Below, piece after piece: positions 1-6,650 of a DNA stretch of 12,234 bases. The DNA is taken from NCBI GenBank assembly GCA_002327785.1, contig DCUI01000105.1, positions 3,790 to 16,023 of the forward strand, given 5' to 3'. The notes below the pieces were generated by a model, which searched no databases, was not told the DNA's origin, and saw nothing but the letters and a program-made list of their open reading frames with translations. Position 1 is the stretch's first letter; each line of letters opens with the position of its first letter. A program made the position numbers and the translations under genes. The stretch comes from Phycisphaerales bacterium UBA2218. GTDB lineage: Bacteria; Planctomycetota; Phycisphaerae; Sedimentisphaerales; Anaerobacaceae.

Positions 1-351
1 GCCCCCGGGCAAGCCATCCTTTCCTCGCAGGGCGGCGCGAGATGGCTGTACACGAACTCGATCGACGGCAGCCTCATGAGTGACTTGAGCAAGTCCGATC
101 GTGCGGGAACGCCGCTGTTTTCCGATGTGGTGGTCACCGACGGGCAGTGGCATCGTGTGGTCCTGGTGTGGGACGGCGCAGATCGCGTTTTGTACGTGGA
201 TGACAAGGAGACCGTCAGAGAGGCGTTGGGCGAAGTGAGCCTGCTGGAGGCCAAATTCATCCTTGGCAGCGGCGGCAGCATGCAATCGGGGAGTTTCTGG
301 TCCGGCCTGATCGACGACGTGCGAATCTACAGCCGGGTCGTGCGGCCGTAG
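1..351 (+). CDS. LamG/concanavalin A-like domain protein, C-terminal end (partial)
   Basis: The frame is open from base 1 to the stop at 349-351, giving the last 116 residues of a longer protein whose start lies outside the window. Visible LamG-type signs are the central strand pattern GQWHRVVLVWDG followed by LYVDD, and the closing block WSGLIDDVRIYSR, which matches the usual ending of the Laminin_G_3/concanavalin A-like jelly roll. Such domains bind carbohydrate or protein ligands and are usually part of large secreted or surface proteins; that location is inferred, since the N-terminus is missing. The protein ends almost directly after the domain, without an anchor or sorting tail. A hairpin followed by a short T-rich run lies 20 bases after the stop, so this is probably the last gene of its transcript. 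Domain call fairly sure; overall function unknown. Confidence 0.8.
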   Translation, partial: APGQAILSSQGGARWLYTNSIDGSLMSDLSKSDRAGTPLFSDVVVTDGQWHRVVLVWDGADRVLYVDDKETVREALGEVSLLEAKFILGSGGSMQSGSFWSGLIDDVRIYSRVVRP

Positions 352-370
352 ACATCAACAGCCAAGGTCA

Positions 371-417
371 GGGCACGTGCGTCTTATCCGGCACAAGAGC
401 ACACGTGCCCTTTCTCT
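371..417 (+). terminator. Hairpin plus T-rich run, terminator of the LamG gene
   Basis: A perfect 9-bp stem, GGGCACGTG (371-379) with CACGTGCCC (402-410), encloses a 22-nt loop and is followed at once by TTTCTCT. It begins 20 bases after the LamG stop codon. The long loop and imperfect T-tract make it a reasonable but not ideal intrinsic terminator. Confidence 0.55.
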
Positions 418-534
418 GTGGGCTCTTCAGCCCGGATCAACTCTATGGATTAGTCGCAGATCGGCGGGAAAGATTTCACGGAGTCACCGTGTCGGCGCCG
501 CATCATGCAGGGCCTCGTGGTGGGCAGGCAGATA

Positions 535-569
535 GGAAGAAGGCTGCGGCCGGCGTGACCGCAGCCTTC
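535..569 (-). terminator. Strong hairpin behind the 583-2418 gene
   Basis: An 11-bp perfect stem, GAAGGCTGCGG (539-549) with CCGCAGCCTTC (559-569), has a 9-nt loop. It starts 13 bases past the stop codon of the minus-strand gene. Read on the minus strand it runs into the pyrimidine-rich TTCTTCCTATCT. Position and stability suggest termination of this gene; the weak T-tract leaves some doubt. Confidence 0.5.
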
Positions 570-582
570 CTGGATTTGGCAG

Positions 583-2418
583 TTACTTCTTTTCCTCCTG
601 CTTTTTCTTACCGCCGAGCAGGCTGCCCAGGCCCTCGACGATGTCTTTGCCGGAGCCCTTGAGCTTTTCCTGCAGTTCGGTCGGGATCTTGTCCCCGAGC
701 TGTTCCTGGATCTGCTTATCGACCTCCTGCTGGAGCCGCTGCTTGCCGGCAGCGACCAGGGCATCCTGGAATTCCTTGGTCAGTCCCTTCGTGTCGAAGA
801 CCAGCCGCGGCTCGGTAACCGGGCCCACGATCCGGATCGTCGTCTGGAGCTCGTTGAGGATGTCCATCACCCGCGAGGTCTCCGCGGCCCCGAGGCCGAG
901 CACGCCCTTGCCCGCGGCGGTGGCCTTGAGGTCCTTGATCCCGACGGCGAGCGTCACGTCCACCCGCTCCTTGGTCAAGACGCCGTTGAAGGTTCCGGAG
1001 GCGAGGCCTTTCTGGAACTGGAGACCGGCGTTCTCCGAGAACCCGGACTGCATCTTGCTCAGGTCGAAGCCCTCGAACGTGCCGGAGACCTGTGGTGTGT
1101 CGCCTTTCGAGTAATCCATCACCAGCTTCAGCAGGGCGGGCGTTGCGTACGACCGGATCTGCATCGTGACAGGCAGTTTGGCTGCCGTCGGGGCCTCGCT
1201 GAGATTCGTCATTTCCACCTTGCTGTTGCCGAACAGGGCCGAAGGGATTTCGATCTTGTCCGCCAGCACCTGCTTGGCCAGCATCCGCGGCGAGGGCGCG
1301 GTCGCCGCCCTGGCGAGGAGATAGTCCAGGTACTTGTGCGGCGGCTCCTTGGCCACCGGCGTCTCGTTGCTGTCCGGCAGCCAGTTCCGCAGCTTCTCCA
1401 ACTGCTCCTTGATCTTCTTGGCGTCCTTGACGTACTTGTCGAGCTTGGCCAGATCGTTGGAATCGACCTTGTAGGTATTGGGATCGAAGGGTTTCTCCTG
1501 CGTGATGACCTCCAGCACCCTGCCCGCGGCCTGCCGGAGCTGGTCGAACTTCACGTCGGTGATCGCCACCTTGTCCAGCACGAGCTTGCCGAGCAGCAGA
1601 TCGTACATGCTCGCATCGGCCTCGATCTTTCCGACGACCGTGTGGTTCTGCATCGGGTTCTTGGGGTCGGTCAGTTGCACGCCGGTGACAGCGACGCGGC
1701 CCCCGAGCACGTTGATGTCCAGCTCCGCGAGGTTTGCCTCGGCTTTGTTGGCGTTGGTAAGCGTGTCGGCGGCATGGGCCTTGACCGCCGTGTCCTGAAT
1801 GAAGTGCACGGCTACGAGGAAACCCGCGACGAGGAGGACGGCCAGCACGACGCCGACCTTGCGGACATACTTGGCCTTGGTGAACATCGACTTGACGTCT
1901 TTGGTCCGCTTGCCGATCAGGATCCGGTCGAGGATTCGCACCCACGTCTTGGAGTACCACGTGCGGAACTTCTCGGATTTCTCGTCGAACTTGACCATCA
2001 TCCGGCGGAAGTTGATGACGAAGATGGCCAGGGCCACACCGGCAATCGCGCCGACGAGGGGTCCCACAACCAGGGCTCCCGCCAGTGCGAATCGACGGAA
2101 GTCCGTGATGCCGATCACCGGGATGGAGGACAGGGCCGACAGCAGCCCGTCCAGATGCCCCTGTACCCAGATGCCGACATGGTACAGCACGGGCGCGATC
2201 GCCAGGCTCAGGGCCTTGCCCGCGCCCAGCGAGAGCAGGAACAGCCCGATATGGACGTTCAGCACGAGCACCAGCACGGCCAGCGCCGTGTGCAGGCCCG
2301 ACCAGCCGGGCATCATGCCCACCCAGAACCCCAGCAGCACCGACAGGAAGATCAGTGGAGGGGCCACGTTACCCCGCAGCACGGCCAACAATTTGCTTAT
2401 GAATCTTGGAAGAAGCAT
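583..2418 (-). CDS. Fusion of TIGR03546-like membrane region and TIGR03545-like AsmA-type envelope protein
   Basis: This 611-aa protein has two parts. Residues about 1-140 are very hydrophobic (helices near 20-38, 43-65, 67-85 and 108-137) and carry the pattern of TIGR03546/DUF2062-like proteins (VAPPLIFLSVLLGFWVGMMP, then GLHTALAVLVLVLNVHIG). A charged linker (about 141-185) leads to one more helix (188-206) and a long periplasmic-type region with IQDTAVK, the block LTDPKNPMQNHTVVGKIEAD and a repeated beta pattern resembling TIGR03545/AsmA-like proteins. Those two families are, from memory, uncharacterised neighbours in outer-membrane bacteria; here they form one chain. The end is Lys/Gly-rich (LGGKKKQEEKK). 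The start chosen is the ATG at 2418 because AAGGAG sits 6 bases upstream; a start 13 codons earlier lacks this. Likely role: inner-membrane-anchored envelope function, perhaps lipid or outer-membrane homeostasis (inference). Confidence 0.82.
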   Translation of the reverse strand: MLLPRFISKLLAVLRGNVAPPLIFLSVLLGFWVGMMPGWSGLHTALAVLVLVLNVHIGLFLLSLGAGKALSLAIAPVLYHVGIWVQGHLDGLLSALSSIPVIGITDFRRFALAGALVVGPLVGAIAGVALAIFVINFRRMMVKFDEKSEKFRTWYSKTWVRILDRILIGKRTKDVKSMFTKAKYVRKVGVVLAVLLVAGFLVAVHFIQDTAVKAHAADTLTNANKAEANLAELDINVLGGRVAVTGVQLTDPKNPMQNHTVVGKIEADASMYDLLLGKLVLDKVAITDVKFDQLRQAAGRVLEVITQEKPFDPNTYKVDSNDLAKLDKYVKDAKKIKEQLEKLRNWLPDSNETPVAKEPPHKYLDYLLARAATAPSPRMLAKQVLADKIEIPSALFGNSKVEMTNLSEAPTAAKLPVTMQIRSYATPALLKLVMDYSKGDTPQVSGTFEGFDLSKMQSGFSENAGLQFQKGLASGTFNGVLTKERVDVTLAVGIKDLKATAAGKGVLGLGAAETSRVMDILNELQTTIRIVGPVTEPRLVFDTKGLTKEFQDALVAAGKQRLQQEVDKQIQEQLGDKIPTELQEKLKGSGKDIVEGLGSLLGGKKKQEEKK

Positions 2419-2474
2419 AAGTGACTCCTTAGTATTCCTGCGGTGTATGTACAGCAACCCAACTGAATGGGATC

Positions 2475-2503
2475 ATTATACCGATTCCCCCGGCCTGTGC
2501 AAA
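2475..2503 (-). promoter_or_regulatory. Sigma70-type promoter for the 583-2418 gene
   Basis: On the minus strand a perfect -10 box TATAAT (2480-2475) lies 17 bases from TTTGCA (2503-2498), a 4/6 match to the -35 consensus. The predicted start near 2468 would give a leader of about 50 nt that contains the AAGGAG site at the chosen ATG. Confidence 0.6.
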
Positions 2504-2854
2504 CCCATTCCCATCCGTTGTTTGGGCAGGTTGGAGTACGTCAGGCGTCAATTCTATAGGACCAGCACGGATTATCGGACGGACGGCGGCGGGAGGTTTC
2601 CTGGTCCGTATTTCTTCTACAAAAAAACTGGTCATTTCGGATAGCGCTCGCCGATAAAGAAATTGAAAACCGTTTCATCTTTTTCTCCGGCGTCGTTGTG
2701 CCAGACGACGCCCTTTTTCTATCTGCCCCGAGAGGGGCCGCCCCCGCCTATTCTCCGCCCAATCACGAAGATGAGACGAAGCCGTAACAAAACGGTAACG
2801 TGCCGATGGCACACTGCCGGGTGTTTGCCCAGTTGTGCAATTCGGTCGGTCTGC

Positions 2855-2883
2855 TTGCAACGGACCGACGGCCGCGATAAACT
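2855..2883 (+). promoter_or_regulatory. Candidate promoter of the efflux operon
   Basis: TTGCAA (2855-2860) and TAAACT (2878-2883) are each 4/6 matches to the sigma70 boxes with an ideal 17-bp spacer. The -10 box lies inside a near-perfect palindrome (2873-2895), which suggests control by a dimeric regulator. It would give an about 200-nt leader before the adaptor start at 3096. Confidence 0.4.
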
Positions 2884-2895
2884 ATAGTTTTCGCG
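2873..2895. promoter_or_regulatory. Dyad over the -10 box, operator candidate
   Basis: CGCGA (2873-2877) and TCGCG (2891-2895) flank the perfect 12-bp palindrome AAACTATAGTTT (2879-2890), with one unpaired T at 2878. The element covers the candidate -10 box of the efflux operon. No T-tract follows, so a terminator is unlikely; an operator is the better reading, but no regulator gene is present in the window. Confidence 0.35.
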
Positions 2896-3095
2896 ACGGA
2901 CGGCGTGCAACAAGGTGCAGCCACGGTTATGCGATGCGGATAGGCCGAGAGGAGTCCGGGGAGGGCAAAGGTCTCGGGGGAAATCCGGCTTTTCCTGGTG
3001 CACGATAGCAATGAATGTCGGCCTGACGCGTCTATTGATGTGGGACCCAGACGGGTTTGCGGTCTTGGACGTCAAGTGCTTGGAAGGGCGCACGT

Positions 3096-4499
3096 GTGAG
3101 AAAACTTCGCATTTTGATTATCGTTTTCGTTGCCATAGCGGTGGTGGGCTTGGCCGCGGGCTTCGTAGTCAAGAGACGCAAGATCGGCGGCGAAAAACCC
3201 ACAATTGTGCGGATCGAGCCGGTCGAGCATGCCGATCTGATCGAGTTCGTCAGTGCCCCGGGCGAGATCGAGCCCAAGAGAAACGTCGAAATCAGCGCCA
3301 AGGTTTCGGCCCGGGTGGTGGCTCTGCCCTATGAGGAGGGGGCCTACGTCACCAAGGGCGATCCCAACGCCAACCCGCCCGTCCCGCCGTCGGTCCTCGT
3401 GCAGCTCGATTCCAAGGACCTGGAGAGCAGTCTGCGGTTGGCCCAGGCCAGTCGGGACGCCCAGGCCGCCCAGACTGAGGTCGAGAAGGCCAGAATCGCC
3501 AGCCAGAAGGCCGGCTTGCTTGGCACGATGGCAACGCTGGAACAGGCCAGGACGAACCTTCAGCGGCAGGGCCGGCTCGTCGCCGCGAACGACATAAGCC
3601 AGGCAGAGTTCGACCAGGCCAAGCTGAAAGTGGAGGAATTACAGGCCCAGTACGAGGCCGCTCAGCACACGCTCCAATCCGCGGAGCTGAACCTCAAGGT
3701 GCTGGAGCACAACCTGGAAGCGGCGGACGCCCGTATCGCCCAGGCGCATGAGGCGCTGAGCTATACGACGATTACAGCCCCCATCGACGGCACCATCACG
3801 CGGATCGAAGCGGAGGTCGGTGAGATCGCCATCGTCGGAACGATGAACAACCCCGGCACCGTGATCATGGAGGTCGGCGACCTCTCTGAGATGCTGGTCG
3901 TAGCCCAGGTCGATGAGTCGGATGTCGGCAAGCTCCGAGTCGGACAGAAAGCCCGCGCAAACATCCAGGCCTGGCCGGACAAGGTCTTTCCCGGCGTCGT
4001 GCAGACGATCGCCCTGAGCCAGAAACGCGGGACCGACGGGTCCAAGTATTACGAGACCGAGGTGCTGCTGGTCGATCCCAATGAGCGGGTTTTCACGGGC
4101 ATGACGGCCGACGTGGATATCGAGGTGGCGACTCACACGAGCGTCCTGGTTCTGCCGAGCCAGGCGGTCCTGGGACGGAAGGTGGACGAGTTGCCCGTGG
4201 AGATTCGCGACAAGCTCAGCGAGGAAGAGAAGAAGAAAGCATTTGCCTCGGTCGTCTACTGCTGCCGGGACGACAAGGCGGTGGCGGTGCCCGTGAAGAT
4301 CGGCGCCAGCAATACGACGCACACGGTGATTGAATCGGGGTTGACCGAGACGGACAAGGTTGTCGTCGGGCCGTACAAGGAACTGGAGAAGATGAGACAC
4401 GACCAGCCCATCAAGGACGAGCGCGACGCCAAGGCGGAGGAAGAGGCCAAGAAGACGGCGGGCGCAAAGGACGCCAATGACCCGAACAAGAGCAAATGA
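3096..4499 (+). CDS. Periplasmic adaptor of a MacAB-type efflux system (HlyD/RND-MFP family)
   Basis: This 467-aa protein should bridge an inner-membrane ABC transporter and an outer-membrane channel. It has an N-terminal membrane helix (about residues 6-26), a first half-barrel with the lipoyl-type block (about 50-105), a long Ala/Gln/Glu-rich coiled-coil hairpin (about 106-220), the second lipoyl half with TITAPIDGTITRIEAEVGE (about 226-245), a beta-barrel ending near GMTADVDIEV (about 335) and a membrane-proximal domain, then a K/E-rich polar tail. A Pro-rich insert (NANPPVPPS, about 91-99) interrupts the first lipoyl half. The start is a GTG with GGAAGG 8 bases upstream and the helix immediately after; a TTG 13 codons earlier is less likely. 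It overlaps the next gene by 23 bp. Close to MacA by context; substrate unknown. Confidence 0.9.
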   Translation: MRKLRILIIVFVAIAVVGLAAGFVVKRRKIGGEKPTIVRIEPVEHADLIEFVSAPGEIEPKRNVEISAKVSARVVALPYEEGAYVTKGDPNANPPVPPSVLVQLDSKDLESSLRLAQASRDAQAAQTEVEKARIASQKAGLLGTMATLEQARTNLQRQGRLVAANDISQAEFDQAKLKVEELQAQYEAAQHTLQSAELNLKVLEHNLEAADARIAQAHEALSYTTITAPIDGTITRIEAEVGEIAIVGTMNNPGTVIMEVGDLSEMLVVAQVDESDVGKLRVGQKARANIQAWPDKVFPGVVQTIALSQKRGTDGSKYYETEVLLVDPNERVFTGMTADVDIEVATHTSVLVLPSQAVLGRKVDELPVEIRDKLSEEEKKKAFASVVYCCRDDKAVAVPVKIGASNTTHTVIESGLTETDKVVVGPYKELEKMRHDQPIKDERDAKAEEEAKKTAGAKDANDPNKSK

Positions 4500-5241
4500 C
4501 AAAGTGATCCGGCTCGAAGCGGTCACACGCATCTACAAGGTGGGTGTGGAATCCATTCATGCGCTCGACGGCGTGGATTTTGAACTGGGCCGGAACGAAT
4601 ATGTGGCGATCATGGGCCCATCGGGTTCCGGCAAGAGCACCCTGATGAACATTCTCGGGTGTCTGGATCGCTGCACGTGCGGGACCTACGAGCTGGATGG
4701 GCGGGATACGACCCGGCTCAATGCCGCCGGGCTGGCCCGTGTCCGCAACGCCCAGATCGGTTTTGTCTTCCAGTCGTTCGAGCTTCTGCCGCGCCTGAAC
4801 GCCCTCAAGAACGTCGAGTTGCCGCTGCTCTATGCCGGCGGCGAAGGGTGGCTGAACCGCAAGGTCCGGGCGAAAGAAGCCCTGGCGAAGGTCGGCCTGG
4901 GCGAACGCGTGAAGCACCGTCCGAACCAGCTCTCCGGCGGAGAGAAACAGCGGGTGGCCATCGCCCGCGCCCTGGTGAACAGGCCGAGCATCCTGCTGGC
5001 CGACGAGCCGACGGGGAACCTGGATACCCGCACCAGTTTCGAGATCATGACGCTGTTCGAGCAGTTGCACCGGGACGGCCAGACGATCATCATGGTCACG
5101 CATGAAGACGACATCGCCCACCATGCCAAGCGAATCGTGCGAATGCGTGACGGCAAGATCGTGGCCGATGAGCAGACGGGCGCAAACCGGCGGGTGGCGA
5201 TGGGAGCGGAGACGCCTGAGGCATGGAAAACAGAGAGTTGA
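4477..5241 (+). CDS. MacB/LolD-type ABC transporter ATPase
   Basis: This 254-aa cytoplasmic nucleotide-binding subunit should power the export system with the permease at 5388-6650. All ABC motifs are intact: Walker A GPSGSGKS (47-54), Q-loop Q99 in GFVFQSF, signature LSGGEKQR (152-159), Walker B ILLADE (172-177) followed by PTGNLD, and H-loop H209 in MVTHED. The MacB/LolD/FtsE subfamily is suggested by the short length and by the start pattern (residues 12-31), with AL.GVDFELG before Walker A. The ATG at 4477 has AAAGGA 5 bases upstream and overlaps the adaptor gene by 23 bp, so the two are translationally coupled; a GTG at 4504 is an alternative. Unlike E. coli MacB, ATPase and permease are separate chains. 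The tail after residue 225 is variable. Confidence 0.93.
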   Translation: MTRTRANDKVIRLEAVTRIYKVGVESIHALDGVDFELGRNEYVAIMGPSGSGKSTLMNILGCLDRCTCGTYELDGRDTTRLNAAGLARVRNAQIGFVFQSFELLPRLNALKNVELPLLYAGGEGWLNRKVRAKEALAKVGLGERVKHRPNQLSGGEKQRVAIARALVNRPSILLADEPTGNLDTRTSFEIMTLFEQLHRDGQTIIMVTHEDDIAHHAKRIVRMRDGKIVADEQTGANRRVAMGAETPEAWKTES

Positions 5242-5343
5242 AATCCGAAACACATTCAAATGAGCGAAACCCTAAATTCAAAACGAGTCACCGAGCGAGC
5301 GAAAGCGTTTCGGTCATTTGTGCTTCGTGCTTCTTCTTCGGAT
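5240..5343. repeat. CGAAA-rich imperfect inverted repeat between ATPase and permease genes
   Basis: Left arm CAAATGAGCGAAAC (5257-5270) and right arm GTTTCGGTCATTTG (5307-5320) pair at 13 of 14 positions. A further outer pair is ATCCGAA (5243-5249) with TTCGGAT (5337-5343). The segment is AT-richer than its neighbours and fills most of the 146-bp gap within the operon. It shares GAAATCCGAAA exactly, and CTTCGTGCTTC at 10 of 11 positions, with the segment at 9560-9587 read on the minus strand, so it looks like a member of a dispersed repeat family. No T-tract follows, so it is unlikely to terminate the operon. Confidence 0.6.
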
Positions 5344-5387
5344 AGATTCGTGAGCGTGAGTTCCTCGCTCTCGACAAGGAGACCTAC

Positions 5388-6650
5388 ATGCTTCGGCTGT
5401 TGACCGCCCCACTGGCGCTGACGGTTCTACTGATTCAGAGCGTTCGGCTGGCGCTCGGCCAGATCTGGACGAACAAGACGCGTTCGGCTCTGACCACTAT
5501 CGGGATCGTGATCGGCGTGGCATCCGTCACCGCCGTGATTGCGGCTCTGACCGGCCTGAAGGCGAAGATCCTGCGGGACTTCGAGTCCTTAGGCACGAAC
5601 AAGATCTATATCAGCCCGGACTGGCCCCGCACGGGCCGGTTCAAGAATTTCAACTGGCGCGTGATCCGGTTTCGGCCCGAGCAGTTCGAGGGCCTGCTGG
5701 ATCGATGCCCGTCCATCTCGGACTACACGCTGATGGTGGAGAGAGGACGGGCGGTCAACTACGGTGTCCACAACATTGACGGGGCGCGCATCTATGGCAT
5801 CAACCCGTCCTGGCACAAGATCGAGAATCGCTCGGTGACTCTCGGCAGGCCGTTCACGTTGATGGATGAGGAAAACGGCTGGCAGGTGTGCCTGATTACG
5901 CCCAGGGTCCGCGACAAGTTGCAGCTCGAACAGGACTGCATCGGCAAGCGGATCATCATCGACCGTCGCAGCTTCCGAATCGTCGGGGTCGTTGAGAACC
6001 GCGTGGAGTCGGGCATGTTCGGCCAGATGGGCTCCTCCGAAGAGGTCTTCATTCCCTTCCCCACCGCCTGGCGGCTGTGGGACCCCTGGATCTACGCTAT
6101 TGCCTGTTGCCGCAGCCCGGATCTCTCCTCCGAGGCCCAGGCGGAACTGCGGTTCTTCCTTCGCCAATCCAGGCGGCTGGAGCCGGGCGATCCGGACACG
6201 TTCCGCATGGACGTGATCGAGGAAATCCTCAAGGGCTTCAACAAGATCGCCATGGGCGTCACGGCGGTCGCCGGCGGCGTCGTCGGGATTTCCCTGCTCG
6301 TCGGCGGCGTCGGGATCATGAACATCATGCTCGTCTCGGTATCCGAGCGGACCCGTGAAATCGGTCTGCGCAAAGCGGTGGGGGCCCGGCCCTCGGCGAT
6401 TCTCCTGCAGTTTCTGGTCGAGGCGGTTGTGCTGTGCCTGTTCGGCGGACTGATGGGGACCGCGATCGGGCAGGGGCTCACGAGCCTGATCGCGAAGATT
6501 CCCGGCGCGCGTCTCGACATGGCCTACATTCCGCTCTGGGCGATTGGCCTATCCTTCGGTTTCGCCGGCTCGGTCGGTGTTTTCTTTGGAATGTTTCCGG
6601 CCATCAAGGCCGCACGGTTGGATCCTATTGAGGCGCTCAGGCATGAGTAA
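5388..6650 (+). CDS. MacB/FtsX-type ABC transporter permease
   Basis: This 420-aa inner-membrane subunit has the MacB layout: an amphipathic N-terminus (residues 1-30), helix 1 after the KTRSALTTIGIVIGV block (about 35-54), a large periplasmic domain (about 58-288), then three helices (about 289-318, 338-362 and 381-406). Family hallmarks are VSERTREIGLRKAVGARP (about 316-333) and the ending AARLDPIEALRHE. The periplasmic domain would engage the adaptor; such permeases work mechanically rather than as a classical pore, expelling substrate through the TolC-type channel (family knowledge). The start is supported by AAGGAG 6 bases upstream of the ATG. It follows the ATPase by 146 bp containing an inverted repeat, and overlaps the outer-membrane gene by 8 bp. 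Substrate (peptide, lipid or antibiotic) cannot be told from sequence. Confidence 0.92.
   Translation: MLRLLTAPLALTVLLIQSVRLALGQIWTNKTRSALTTIGIVIGVASVTAVIAALTGLKAKILRDFESLGTNKIYISPDWPRTGRFKNFNWRVIRFRPEQFEGLLDRCPSISDYTLMVERGRAVNYGVHNIDGARIYGINPSWHKIENRSVTLGRPFTLMDEENGWQVCLITPRVRDKLQLEQDCIGKRIIIDRRSFRIVGVVENRVESGMFGQMGSSEEVFIPFPTAWRLWDPWIYAIACCRSPDLSSEAQAELRFFLRQSRRLEPGDPDTFRMDVIEEILKGFNKIAMGVTAVAGGVVGISLLVGGVGIMNIMLVSVSERTREIGLRKAVGARPSAILLQFLVEAVVLCLFGGLMGTAIGQGLTSLIAKIPGARLDMAYIPLWAIGLSFGFAGSVGVFFGMFPAIKAARLDPIEALRHE

Larger units (their letters stand above)
2419..3095. other. 677-bp divergent intergenic region
   Basis: No convincing gene lies between the envelope protein (leftward) and the efflux adaptor (rightward). 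It holds the leftward promoter at 2475-2503, a candidate rightward promoter at 2855-2883 with an overlapping dyad at 2873-2895, and a possible folded RNA leader at 2937-2987. The short frames that cross it have poor codon use and no plausible ribosome binding site. Bases 2510-2840 show no feature I can name; they include A- and T-rich runs near 2620-2690. Confidence 0.6.

Noticed and set aside
716..1960. Long 414-codon minus-strand frame inside the envelope protein gene
   Set aside because: Composition is dominated by Arg, Gly, Gln and Ala, as expected for a shifted reading of GC-rich coding DNA; the overlapping frame has clear protein families, a promoter and a ribosome binding site.
1336..2424. 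Plus-strand 362-codon frame opposite the envelope protein gene
   Set aside because: His/Asp/Gln-rich antisense shadow of a GC-rich gene, without recognisable domains.
2915..3334. Plus-strand 139-codon open frame before and across the adaptor start
   Set aside because: Its second half is an out-of-frame reading of the adaptor gene, its composition is Arg/Gly/Cys-rich, and no ribosome binding site precedes a usable start.
3639..4532. 297-codon minus-strand frame opposite the adaptor gene
   Set aside because: Antisense shadow with His/Arg/Leu-rich composition; the adaptor on the other strand has convincing domains.
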